64,000 nucleotides of DNA from Cyrtodaria siliqua (Eukaryota > Mollusca > Bivalvia > Adapedonta > Hiatellidae). The position numbers were made by a program, and so were the translations under genes. The stretch is taken from NCBI GenBank assembly GCA_037043455.1, contig JAWPHD010011470.1, forward strand, positions 1 through 64,000, in the 5' to 3' direction. This document shows, piece by piece, positions 1 to 10,158 of this stretch (the first letter of the stretch is position 1; each line of letters begins with the position of its first letter). The notes under the pieces were generated by a model. That model searched no databases. It was not told the origin of the DNA and saw only the letters and a list, made by a program, of their open reading frames with translations.

Positions 1-1853
1 TACAACAGTCGACGGTGTCAACCCTCTCCACATTACAACACATATTCTACTTACGACAAAGTGTATACGCCTAATTGTACAACGTCAAAAGCTCTCTTTG
101 ATTTCATGTGTGAAAAAAGATGGCCGCATCAGCATCAAAATAAATAAATATGAAACAGAGGCTATGACGTCAGGCTATTCCAACAATACATTACTTTCAT
201 GGAACGCCTCCCGAATATTGCGTTTTTGGACAGTGAGGTCTAAAGCAACTTTATTCTCAATATAAAACACACATATATCTATACAACACTTCCTTGGAAT
301 TTTATTAGAACAAAATGTATTTCACATCGACTCAAAACATTATACAGAAAGTGGAATTCACAATTTACTATCTCCATACACGAGGGGTACAGCAAATTCA
401 CGCTTCACTGTGCACTATATGCAGTATATGGAATCTCGAATTAGGTCAAACTCCATCACAGTAGTAGAGCGTTCAATGGTTTCCATACACAGTAATAGTT
501 ATCTGAATTTCTATATTCATGAATAATAACGCTCTATGAAAAATATAATTACTATTTAGAACAACACCAGGTCTAGAGTGACTAAACGATGGTTAGGCCC
601 CAAGATGTTACTCACACGGACAGGGGTAGGAACGGCCTCCTTCCCGAGATCCCAATAATTTGACTGGCATCAGGGGTTAGGGGAAATTCAAAGAGTATTT
701 TTACCCTATGTTGCATATTGGGGCTCTTCGACCTTTTATCCAAAAATGGTTTTAATGAGTTGGGCAAACCGAAATTAAGACATCCTGAACAATTGATAGC
801 AATTTATTGAGGCTAACTGAAGTTATATTTGAGATTTCTTAATTTTTTTCTGTCCCAGTAACATAATCCCCGAAAGAGGGTAATGCAGGATGTAGACAGA
901 TAGATAGGAATTTACATACAAAAAGCCTCATCTAAATTGATGGCTGTAAAATATTTATTTCTTAACCGAATTTCGAAACTAAGGTGTTTTTATTAACCAC
1001 TAAAATTGCCAGTTCCAATTATATATAATGTATTTACATTTTGTTAAACTTACTCACTTACGTAGCTGAAAAACCTTTGGCTTAAACAAACGCCCGAAAT
1101 AATAGGAAATCTGTCGGGTTTAGACTCCACCATAATGTACAGACATTTTTTTATTATTGTTTTGGCTGATTGCATAGCAAATCCAGGCTTACAGTTTGGC
1201 GATTTCCATCTGTCTGTCCGTCTATCCGTCCGTCCGTCTACGAGTTTTGAAGTTTTCGTTAAAGTTTTTGTTTTTTCCTCATTTCTCAAAAATGAATTGT
1301 CGAAAAGCTTTGAAACTTGACACCTGTTCAATATCTTTACAACTTTTATATGAAAATAACCCTAACTATGTCATGTATTTTACCTGGACTATCCCACCTT
1401 TTCACACAGAATTTAAAATGTTAAATTCGCAATCCGGCGTTAACACCGCTATTGGTGCTTTACCTTTTTTTTTTACGTTTAACAATGTTTGAGGTTGCCA
1501 CTGGACCCCCATATAAATGAAACATTCCTATATGCCATTGTAACTACAACCGGTCATCCGGTTTGGTCCGATGCTACGGAGTAGTTCAAATTTGAAGGTG
1601 ATGAAAACACGGTTTGGAAACTTTACCTGTTTACTGCTTCAATCGATCTATGCTTTTCTCTGTCCTATCATTTCACTATTTTTGATTTCTACCACCGACA
1701 GAAACATTAGGGTCAAATAGGACACTCAGTTTCTTAAAATTTAGATGTAGAAACTAATAGGTATCTTGAGCACAGCTATTGCTAAACATCAAGAACGGTG
1801 AAACAAACCAACGTCTTTTCTGCATAGCATTTGATGAATTTGGTGCATTTTCA
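1..1853. other. Intergenic, no gene recognised
   Basis: AT-rich sequence with only short chance reading frames. A CTGT/CCGT-rich microsatellite-like patch lies at about 1207-1240 and resembles the CCGT patches in the heads of the Helitron-like elements further right, so 1180-1300 may be a degraded fragment of such an element. Nothing else is supported. Confidence 0.6.
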
Positions 1854-1904
1854 GAACTACAGTGTGGCCGGTTTGGGGCTTTTACCGGAAGTGTTTTTTC
1901 AAGT

Positions 1905-2290
1905 GGCCCACGCGACCGTGAGTCATACGTATTGACGCCAATTAAAAATGACGGTTGTTTTGAAATAGACCAATAGCGAGAGTTTTTAATAGCCCATCCC
2001 TATTGACGTCGAGCTTTATGAGACGCGAGTATATGTCAACGTCTATTAACGATAATTCAAATTCAACCGAGGGGCGTCATGCGTCATTATATCCCACGCG
2101 ACCGTGAGTCATCAACGTCAGGTGATCACGAGTCATCATAGCCCACGCGACCGTGAGTCATACGTATTGACGCCAATTAATGTGAGTGACGCCAATTAAA
2201 AATAACAGATTTTTTAAATAGACCAATCACACGCTTTGTAATAAACTGTTTTTCGTATCGACGTCATTTATTTTTTTTAGTATAAAAGCC
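1905..2290 (+). promoter_or_regulatory. Outer promoter cassette: repeated motif, CCAAT, CRE, TATA
   Basis: Contains three copies of the 20-nt motif CCCACGCGACCGTGAGTCAT (about 1907, 2094 and 2142), repeated TGACGCCAATTAA-type segments, a CCAAT box at 2223-2227, a GACGTCAT at 2260-2267 and TATAAAAG at 2281-2288. The order CCAAT, CRE, TATA matches the second cassette at 3479-3806. Inferred to be a strong Pol II promoter reading inward. The ORF it would drive is not evident because a MITE follows at 2508. The cassette is largely conserved in the right arm (12840-13560, minus strand). Confidence 0.6.
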
Positions 2291-2507
2291 ACACAACAAC
2301 GATTATTTTTAAAATTGTTGGCAATCACCATACGGCATTTAAGTTCATAAACTGGGGTTTTCAGGACTAACGGGGTAATTATTTGTTACATTTTACTGTA
2401 AAGCGATTTGTCATATGTCATGAATCGTGAATGCAACTGCCTTAGGCTAAAATTACATAGTTGTCAATAAATGATGATAATACATACCTGTCAGTTTTGA
2501 CAAACTC

Positions 2508-3022
2508 TTAAAGGGACACTGTCCGTAACTTTTAGCTTATAAAACACACACTAATTATGTTCGCACACATTACACACCAAACATTACTGAATATTTACTA
2601 ATTAAAGCAGGATTGTTTGACGGAATTCAATCGCGGTACAAAAAAAAAAGAGAAACCATTTCGGGCGTTTGAACTCGCAGCCCAAACTAAAATTACACTC
2701 GCGGTAATAATAGTGAACGTAAAGTGGTCGACCTAGCTCCCAACTGAGCTAAGCGGGCTATACATCTTTCACACTAAATACTATGGTCAAAACCTAATGC
2801 CTAATGGAAGTCACGTGATCGCAGAAAAGGTAAATACGGTGGGTCCCACTTTATTTACAAATAATAAATTAAGCCGTTTTTTTTTTCAAACTTACGAATG
2901 TATTACTACAGCTTCTTAGTGTCTATGCTCATGTTTTCATGTATATATTTCACTGAATAAAAGTCAGACAGTTATTTGGTTATGCTCCCTATCTGCTTAC
3001 TTACGCACAGTGTCCCTTTAAA
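2508..3022. mobile_element. MITE with AAAGGGACACTGT terminal inverted repeats
   Basis: TTAAAGGGACACTGT near 2511 is mirrored by ACAGTGTCCCTTTAA near 3007-3021; the inverted repeat extends about 20 bp with few mismatches. No ORF lies inside, and a tRNA-like segment does. The outer bases TTAA at both ends would fit a TTAA-targeting (piggyBac-like) origin, but this is inference. In the right arm only the half at about 12373-12596 remains, so the insertion predates or accompanied the arm duplication. Confidence 0.65.
2655..2762 (-). repeat. tRNA-like (SINE-type) segment inside the MITE
   Basis: On the minus strand an A-box-like TTAGCTCAGTTGG (about 2741-2753) is followed about 65 nt later by a B-box-like GAGTTCAAACGCC (about 2663-2675). 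The spacing is too long for a normal tRNA and no clean cloverleaf with paired acceptor ends was seen, so this is a tRNA-derived repeat rather than a tRNA gene. The B-box half is also present on the plus strand in the right arm (about 12420-12460). Confidence 0.45.
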
Positions 3023-3478
3023 CACGTATTTAAATGGACAATAGTATTCTTTTTATTTTAAGTAAAAATGGACGAGTTAGTTTTCTTGTTAGCTCACCTG
3101 AGCCGAAGGCTCAAGGTGATGTTTTGTAAACTACACATACAATATGAATTTTATTTCTTACACATATCAATAATTATTTGAAAACTGAAGAAAAAAATAT
3201 TAACAATAAGAAAAGAATACTTACCCCACTGGCTGTAGACTTTATTGGTGTGAAAGCCATAGCAATAATGTCCTGCGCCTTTGTTTACGATGTGAACGTC
3301 AGAATAATTCAGAAAGCGTACGATTGCAGTTATATAAGTGAATGCACTGAATGCAATTTATCACCAAAGTACCCATATTTGCCAGTCGATGAAATAATTC
3401 TGTCATATGTGCCAGTGAAACAAATATTTCTGTCATTTTCGAAATGAAATAATTGTAATATGTGAGGAAATGGTTCAA
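3023..3478. other. Left-arm-only filler with repeat fragment
   Basis: AT-rich. Contains AGCTCACCTGAGCCGAAGG at about 3092-3110, a hairpin-prone motif of the sort scattered in molluscan DNA (recollection). The weak ORF at 3178-3447 has no recognisable domain and no counterpart in the other arm. Confidence 0.45.
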
Positions 3479-3846
3479 GTGTTTTTTCAAGTGGTTGACG
3501 TCATCATTCCCACGCGACCGTGAGTCATCGTAGCCCACGCGACCGTGAGTCATCAACGTCAGGTGATCACGAGTCACCATAGCCCACGCGACCGTGAGTC
3601 ATACGTTTACGTCATTAAGTACATACGCCACTTAAGAACGACGGTTATTTCAAATACCACCAATCAACGTCAACTTGTACGAATTTCAAGTACAGACAAC
3701 GTCATCAAGTACCGACGCCACTTGAGAATGACGGTTATTTTAAAATTGGCCAATCGGGTTATATTCAATAGACTATCCCTAATGACGTCATTTTTTCTGT
3801 ATAAAAAGAGACGGGTTTTTTTAATTCGGCAGTATCTGTTTACAAC
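3479..3846 (+). promoter_or_regulatory. Inner promoter cassette upstream of the PC4-TBP genes
   Basis: A second copy of the outer cassette. It opens with the same GTGTTTTTTCAAGTGG lead-in as 1891 and has three CCCACGCGACCGTGAGTCAT motifs (about 3511, 3535, 3582). Two TACGCCACTT...GACGGTTATTT modules end in CCAAT boxes. A perfect CRE palindrome TGACGTCA lies at 3783-3790 and TATAAAA at 3800-3806. The first ATG (3847) is about 40 bp after the TATA box, implying a very short 5' leader. CREB/ATF-type and NF-Y-type control is inferred from motifs alone. Confidence 0.65.
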
Positions 3847-4327
3847 ATGAACAGTATGCAGTTTGCATCGCTTTGGGCAATCATAGATACGTTAAAGTCT
3901 GCGACTGGAAAGGCGAGAAACGAGTGGATCTTCGAGAATGGGACCGCAAGCGACCCACTAAGAAGGGAATCAGTTTGCCTTTAATGCGTTGGAAGTGTTT
4001 GATGGACAATATCGAGAATGTGAACGAGGCACTGGTCCATTGTACTTCGTACGAGCATCATTTGAATGGAAACGTGTATTGTAAAATTAAACAGGACAAT
4101 CCATGCGTCAGTACTGGAAACCTGAGGATGAGGTCGTACCGTGTAAGAAGGGATTATGTTTGAAACCCGGGGAATACGAACGCTTGAAAAAAGCCATTCC
4201 CGAAATAGGAGCTGCCATTCCCGAGTTGGATAGTGTCGTGCCTTGCTTATTTCAAAGCGATCACGCGAATCAGGAAGGATTTCTTCGTTGTCCAGAGTGC
4301 AATCCTAACGATTACACGAACTGGTAA
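3847..4327 (+). pseudogene. Tandem PC4/p15 (SUB1)-like coactivator gene, frameshifted
   Basis: Two PC4-type ssDNA-binding domains are visible. The first, in the frame of 3873-4163, has RYVKVCDWKGEKRVDLREW followed by KKGISLPLMRW, matching the PC4 pattern of a beta hairpin, an IDIREYW-like turn, a KKGISL strand and a final helix. The second, in the frame of 4103-4327, has RQYWKPEDEVVPCKKGLCL and a Lys/Pro/Glu-rich helix. The second is followed by a Cys/His stretch ending in CPEC that could bind zinc. The domains are in different frames and the ATGs at 3847 and 3856 are out of frame with domain 1, so this copy is broken, or needs splicing or frameshifting. Cellular PC4 usually has a single such domain; two in tandem is unusual. 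The stop TAA at 4325-4327 lies 1 nt before the TBP-like ATG. In the right arm the second domain retains a VDIRQYW-like segment but is frameshifted after a lysine run. Confidence 0.7.
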
Positions 4328-4328
4328 A

Positions 4329-4937
4329 ATGATAACTAACGTCGTGTGTACCGCCAACTTGAACCGCGTTATTAATCTGAGGCGATTTACTTTGACAGTT
4401 TCCAACGGAATTTACGATCCTCGCAAATTCTCGGACGTTCAGTGGAAACAATCCAAGATTGGCGGACATTGTATGGTATTTGCCAATGGAAAAAGTGTGG
4501 TCAATGGCAAAGTAAACACCATCAAAGAAGCTAAACTTCGTGTGAGGAGGTACGCCCGAAAAAATCAAAGGATGGGATACCGAGTACGTTTAAAGAAAAT
4601 TGACATTTCTACCATTTCGGCCTCGTTTAAAATAGATGGTTCAGTGAACTTGACTAGAGTGATGCGACATTATTCTGGAAGTTACGAACCCGAACTGTTT
4701 CCAGCAGCCATGTTTAAGAGGGAAGATGTTCATTTTACGCGTTTTACTTCGGGGGCCGTACTCATGACGGGATTGAAACACGAAAGACAATTATACCATA
4801 CTTGTATGCCAATCTTAATCGAAATGCAACTATGCAAAGTACGTCGAGGGGACCGCCCTAATCCCTCGCGTACTGTATTGAGCGGGGTAAATAAAATGTA
4901 TACACTCACGATTCGTGTTGTTACAAATAACGAATAA
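4329..4937 (+). CDS. TATA-binding-protein-like protein (TBP core only)
   Basis: A 202-residue ORF starting at the ATG directly after the PC4 stop. It shows the two direct repeats of the TBP saddle: repeat 1 with VVCTANLN, YDPRKF, VFANGK and RRYARKNQRMGY; repeat 2 with SYEPELFP and FTSGAVLMTG. The four phenylalanines that in TBP wedge into the TATA minor groove have counterparts at Phe34, Phe51, Phe124 and Phe139. The protein is essentially the conserved C-terminal core with no long N-terminal domain. Known role of the family: nucleating pre-initiation complexes at TATA promoters in the nucleus. Inferred role: a dedicated initiation factor for this element's own TATA promoters. An in-frame upstream extension to 4233 exists but overlaps the PC4 gene, and homology starts just after 4329. 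It is quite diverged from cellular TBP. The stop codon overlaps the AATAAA at 4934-4939. Confidence 0.85.
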   Translation: MITNVVCTANLNRVINLRRFTLTVSNGIYDPRKFSDVQWKQSKIGGHCMVFANGKSVVNGKVNTIKEAKLRVRRYARKNQRMGYRVRLKKIDISTISASFKIDGSVNLTRVMRHYSGSYEPELFPAAMFKREDVHFTRFTSGAVLMTGLKHERQLYHTCMPILIEMQLCKVRRGDRPNPSRTVLSGVNKMYTLTIRVVTNNE

Positions 4938-4970
4938 ATGCACAACCTATAGTTTATATTTTTTATTGAA
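4934..4970. terminator. Back-to-back poly(A) signals of convergent genes
   Basis: AATAAA at 4934-4939 on plus overlaps the TBP-like stop. TTTATT at about 4962-4967 is AATAAA on minus for the outward-reading small-exon gene. Both are conserved in the right arm (around 11490-11525). Tail-to-tail overlapping 3' ends are a hallmark of compact viral genomes. Confidence 0.6.
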
Positions 4971-5040
4971 ACATGTAATAAAGCAACATTTGCAATCATA
5001 ATTGCAGTATACAGTAAATCAATTTAATATGAAATGAATA

Positions 5041-5226
5041 TATAATTTACTTCAGGTCAATCAACATGTTTTTTATGCAACAAAAATGAATTATATACAT
5101 ATTACAAAATAGTAAACAAAATCGTTTGACAAATGTTTCACTCCAAAATCAACAGGCATGCAACAAATGAATTATATACATATTACAAATGACATACAAA
5201 TCGTTTGACAAATAGTTCATTGAATT
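5041..5226. other. AT-rich 3' region with short internal duplication
   Basis: Two near copies of a segment reading ATGAATTATATACATATTAC, about 80 bp apart (about 5087 and 5166). Also present in the right arm. No gene. Confidence 0.5.
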
Positions 5227-6427
5227 TTAAATTGATCGTGTCAAAAGTATCCAGAATAAATTTGAGTGAGACATAATTTTTACACTATCTGAAGCATACA
5301 CAAAATTGTATAAAACTATCACGGGTGTACATAAACGAATGTCAATACTATTCATGTAATATGTATATGACAGAACACCAACGGACTTGCTTATACAGTA
5401 CATAGCATCTAACATACCATTTTCTCTTCCGCCTCCCAACGGATGGTCTACACAATAATGAAAAAAGAAAAAAGATAGACTGTTGTGTGTTTGTTTGTAT
5501 GTCTGTTTCGATTGATTTTATTTCTTTTCCTATACAATATTGAGTGATTTATATCAATTTTCCTTCAGAAAGGAAAACGTTTTAAGGATCAAACCTTCAG
5601 AACGAAAAATACTTATTTAGAGTACTTCATTTTGATAGTAATGTATTTGTTCGTATATGTTAGTTCAAACATTTTTATAATAAACAACTACAAAATACTG
5701 TTAAATAATGGTAACATTACAAAATGTCAGTTGAGGGGAAAAAACAATGAAACTTAATGTTTATTATGTGCGCTATTAATCATAAGAAGTGTCTACAATT
5801 AATGTAATTGAAAGAAAACAACTTACAGAGCAGGACCAGTTATGTTGGTCACCAACAGGTAAATTCTTATCTGATGTCTGAAAACACAGAACAGTACAAT
5901 GACAAACAATATTTAAGGACCTTTGGGCACATTATTATAATGTTTATCTAACTTTGACCTTGAAAAACAAAGCTATGGGTGATGTAGTTTGAATATACTG
6001 ACATAATTCACAGTATTAAAACATATATGACAAGATGTACGTGGTCTGTACAATGCGACCTTTATGAGGCCAAAAATTGGACTATATCTATTTATAAAAA
6101 TAATGATCAAACTTAAAATGAAAATGACTATGTTACTTACGGAGGTGACCAGTTTTCTTTGATTGGGCTACAAAAGAAAACATATACACATGTTTATATA
6201 TAGATATATATGGTACATACATTTATATATATTGTCATAAACTTATTACACATTGTGAAAATCATTTAAAATATAATATTAACACCCACACATTTAATTA
6301 TAATGCCATCTATATATATATATATGAGTAACTATTGATGAAAGAACAAACAAAAACGCAATACCGTATCTATCCAGATCGGGGACTCTTCGGTCCCTTG
6401 GCATCTTCTCTTCATTCCCCTTGTTTG
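5227..6427 (-). CDS. Outward small-exon gene, left copy (unrecognised)
   Basis: Candidate exons on the minus strand, each bounded by AG and GT and conserved in both arms, are 6365-6427 (63 nt), 6141-6167 (27), 5827-5877 (51) and 5418-5447 (30). All lengths are multiples of 3. One frame is open through all four and reaches a TAG soon after the last. Two introns have strong GTAAGT donors. A separate 70-codon frame (5227-5439) overlapping the last exon, with GGGRENGMLDAMYC, is also conserved between arms. No domain was recognised. Whether the exons join as proposed, and what lies upstream, cannot be settled from sequence alone. Confidence 0.45.
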
Positions 6428-6810
6428 CTAAAATTAAAATAATAATAATAAAAAAAATAGTAATTACTCAAATTAAATCCCACAAAAAAAGAGAAGATAA
6501 TTCCAATTATCATCCTATTAAAACATCACACCTTTTTAATAAATTCAATTTCACAATAATAAATCTAGTAAAGAAATCAAACATACAACTGTATCCATTC
6601 TCAAATGAAAATTAAATGTATATGTATAAGTATGATAGATTTGGTCAGTTTAAGGAGTCCTGAATTCAAGTCAAAATCAATATATCCGGCCAGTTGATGA
6701 GACACTTTGACCACACATTCAGATTAGATAACTAACAATGGGAAATAAATAAAAAAAATTGTTGTTGTTGTTTTTTGTTGGTTTTTTTTGTTGTTTTTTG
6801 TTGTTTTAGA

Positions 6811-6903
6811 ATGGAACTTCAAGAAGCTGTTTTAGCATTACTTCAAACAGGAGTGACGGTGGACCAATTTTACAGTTTTATAACTGACTATGGTATTCAA
6901 TAG
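6811..6903 (+). pseudogene. Short upstream frame MELQEAVLALL..., stop-interrupted
   Basis: ATG at 6811 opens a frame that ends at TAG 6901-6903 in this arm. In the right arm the same codon is GAG and the frame runs on for about 69 codons (minus strand, from 9630). It overlaps the start of the next gene in another frame. It may be an overlapping ORF, a leader ORF or the true N-terminus; its function is unknown. Confidence 0.35.
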
Positions 6904-7723
6904 GACCCCCTTTGTGCTGGATGTCCTGTACCATTTACTGGTGCAAGAAACGATGACGTCTCCTCCAACACCACACACATGGACGGAAGAAAACGCCGAT
7001 GCTATCCTGAATATACTTAAATCTCCGGAACCTTCGGCAGAGCCCTCGATTTCCGGAACAGAATCGGCTTCCATTATGGCCACTGAAAATCAAGAGTTCG
7101 AGCCTTGGTCTCCGGGCTTTGAGTCGACTGCTATTGAGCACGAAGACATGATATCGGCAGCCCTCGATTGTCTTCGAGACGGCGAATTTAAGTGAGTGTA
7201 AACATGTTTTTAGCTTTACTGAGCACGAAGTATCCATAGGGCTTATGTCATGGCGTGGTGTCCTTACTTAGTCCGTATGTCCATCCGTAAACAATTGCTT
7301 GTGAACACCGTAAAGGAAGCATCGTTGCTCCGATTTTCATGAAAGTTGCTTAAGATGTGTATTTCATTGATTTTTCGGTTCCTTTTGAAAATGGGTCATA
7401 TTGGATTAAAAACGTTCTACAGTGGAACCTATACCTGCTGACACCCTATATGAATATGTTTTATAATGTGATTTCAATAAAACCACCAAAAACTATTAAA
7501 ATACCGTACCAAAAACTTAATTTGCAGGTTAAGGTTCACTGTCTTAATCCTATACATTACCATGTTGAATTTGACTATTATTTTAAGTGAGTTCATCATT
7601 CATTTTTATTACAGATGTTACTATCGTCATTTCCACAATCATCATCATCATATCTTTAAAGTACATTTAATCAAGAAGAAAAAAAGACGAAGACAGAGAA
7701 GAGATACGGAGATAGATATGTAG
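6890..7723 (+). CDS. Small acidic protein with His-run and basic tail, two exons (unrecognised)
   Basis: Exon 1 is 6890-7191 (ATG at 6890) and ends at a consensus donor GTGAGT (7192-7197). Exon 2 is 7615-7723 after TTTTTATTACAG. The phase is consistent, and the joined frame of 136 codons ends at TAG 7721-7723. The N-terminal half is hydrophobic-helical, and the middle is acidic and Ser/Pro-rich (TWTEENADAILNIL and several Glu-rich helices). The tail has HNHHHH (about residues 108-113) then KKKKRRRQRR (about 121-130), which looks like a nuclear localisation or nucleic-acid-binding patch. The layout suggests an acidic transcription activator, by inference only. The right-arm copy has a 1-bp deletion and has lost the donor, so the left copy is the intact one. 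Confidence 0.55.
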
Positions 7724-7952
7724 AATTTAAGACGTTTATCTAACGTATCAGAGGATAGCTCGGTTGTCTTATTTGCTGTAGAAAACACAAAAAGAGACCA
7801 AATGATGTAACATTCTAAAAACATAGTCATCAGTTGATGCAAAATAAGGGTTAAACGAATGTTTGTTTCATTTTTTTCATTGTAGAATTGCTGATCATCA
7901 TAATCATGTTCATCATATCACGGATTTGCAATACCTTTACGGACTATGTCAT

Positions 7953-8472
7953 ATAAACATATAACAACTGATATACTTTAACAAATGCACTATTAAACCA
8001 AAATATGTAACAAAATTAGTTTGGTTTACAAAGCACTATTAGCTAGTAAAATAAGTAATCACGGAATGAAATCAAAATATGATACATGATTTAACAAATG
8101 TTTGATCAAGTTTCAACAAATTATAACAAAACTGGTTCGACAAAACAAAACAATAACGACAGACAAACAAAGCAACAACGACTGACAAACAAAACAATAA
8201 AGACTAATAAACTATTTAATCATATTAATATCAAGAAACTTCTTAATTTCGAATTGCATAGTTGTAGTACATGCGCATGGTAGATGATTATGAGTCCAAT
8301 GAAACGAAATGACACAAACGGAAGCAAAAATTAATCATATTGCAGCCTGTCTGGAATTCTTCTTATTCGTATCGGATAACGTCTGTCTCTTGCATTCAGC
8401 AGTCGTTGAAGTAATCTTACCTTGTTAACTATTTTGTTGTGAATAACGATTAGATACTGTACGATGATATGG
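7953..8472. other. Unique central spacer of the palindrome
   Basis: About 520 bp with no inverted counterpart, very AT-rich, with ACAAA-type short repeats (about 8130-8205). The frame at 8098-8283 is low complexity and not convincing. It could be a replication or junction region of the original element; there is no direct evidence. Confidence 0.6.
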
Positions 8473-8681
8473 ATGACGTAGTCCGTAAAGGTATTGCAAA
8501 TCCGTGATATGATGAACATGATTATGATGATCAGCAATTCAACAATGAAAAAAATGAAACAAACATTCGTTTAACCCTTATTTAGCATCAACTAATGACA
8601 ATGTTTTTAGAATGTTACATCATTTGGTCTCTTTTCGTGTTTTCTACAGCAAATAAGACAACCGAGCTATCCTCTGATATG

Positions 8682-8870
8682 TTAGATAAACGACTTGAAT
8701 TCTACATATCTATCTCCGTATCTCTTCTCTGTCTTCGTCTTCTTTTTTTTCTTGATTAAATGTACTTTGAAGATATGATGATGATGATTGTGGAAATGAC
8801 GATAGGGGTGGTAGTAACATCTGTAATAAAAATGAATGATGAACTCACTTAAAATAATAGTCAAATTCAT
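8682..8870 (-). pseudogene. Right copy of exon 2 (His-run/basic tail)
   Basis: Inverted counterpart of 7615-7723. It keeps the His-run and lysine run, but an indel at the A-run shifts the frame, giving a different, longer C-terminus ending ...EFKSFI. An extra CACCCC-like insertion follows the start of the exon. It is part of a broken gene copy because exon 1 is also damaged. Confidence 0.55.
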
Positions 8871-9237
8871 GGTAATGTATAGGATTAAGACAGTGAACCT
8901 TAACCTGCAAATTAAGTTTTTGGTACGGTATTTTAATAGTTTTTGGTGGTTTTATTGAAATCACATTATAAAACATATTCATATAGGGTGTCAGCAGGTA
9001 TAGGTTCCACTGTAGAACGTTTTTAATCCAATATGACCCATTTTCAAAAGGAACCGAAAAATCAATGAAATAAACATCTTAAGCAACTATCATGAAAATC
9101 GGAGCAACGATGCTTCCTGTACGGTGTTCACAAGCAATTGTTTACGGATGGACACACGGACTAAGTAAGGACACCACGCCATGACATAAGCCCTATCGAT
9201 ACTTCGTGCTCAGTAAAGCTAAAAACATTTTTACACT

Positions 9238-9630
9238 CTCTTAATTTCACCGTCTCGAAGACAATCGAAGACAATCGAGGGCTGCCGATATCATGTCTTC
9301 GTGCTCCATAGCAGTCGACTCGAAGCCCGGAGACCAAGGCTCGAACTCTTGATTTTCAGTGGCCATAATGGAAGCCGATTCTGTTCCGGAAATCAAGGGC
9401 TCTGCCGAAGGTTCCGAGATTTAAGTATATTCAGGATAGCATCGGCGTTTTCTTCCGTCCATGTGTGTGGTGTTGGAGGAGACGTCATCGTTTCTTGCAC
9501 CAGTAAATGGTACAGGACATCCAGCACAAAGGGGGTCCTCTTGAATACCATAGTCAGTTATAAAACTGTAAAATTGGTCCACCGTCACTCCTGTTTGAAG
9601 TAATGCTAAAACAGCTTCTTGAAGTTCCAT
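9238..9630 (-). pseudogene. Right copy of acidic-protein exon 1, frameshifted
   Basis: Counterpart of 6811-7191. One C is missing near 9416 compared with the left arm (TCTCGGAACC against TCTCCGGAACC), which breaks the frame. A short TCTTCGATTG duplication is present near 9254-9275, and the splice donor reads GAGAGT instead of GTGAGT. The overlapping MELQEAV frame is open here. Confidence 0.6.
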
Positions 9631-9999
9631 TCTAAAACAACAAAAAAACACAAAAAAAACAAAAAACAAAAAAACAACAATGTTTTTTTTATCTATTTCC
9701 CATTGTTAGTTATCTTATCTGAATGTGTGGTCAAAGTGTCTCATCAACTGGCCGGATATATTGATTTTGACTTGAATTCAGGAAATCCTTAAACTGACCA
9801 AATCTATCAAACTTATACATATAAATTTAATTTTCATCTGAGAATAGATACAGTTGTATGTTTGATTTCTTTACTAGATTTATTATTGTGAACCGTGTGC
9901 TGTTTTAATAGGATGATAATTGGAATTATCTTCTCTTTTTTTTGTGGGATTTAATTTGAGTAATTACTAATTTTTTTATTATTATTATTTTAATTTTAG

Positions 10000-10108
10000 C
10001 AAACAAGGGGAATGAAGAGGAGATGCCAAGGGACCGAAGAGTCCCCGATCTGGATAGATACGGTATTGCGTTTTTTTTTGTTTTTTTTTGTTCTTTCATC
10101 AATATTTA

Positions 10109-10158
<50 letters not shown>

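Larger units (their letters stand above)
1854..7952 (+). repeat. Left arm of giant inverted repeat
   Basis: Pairs with 8473-13600 in inverted orientation. It is longer than the right arm mainly because it keeps about 2738-4100 (most of a MITE, a duplicated promoter cassette and the first PC4 domain), which the right arm has lost. It carries the better preserved copies of the TBP-like gene and of the acidic/basic small gene. Confidence 0.9.
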
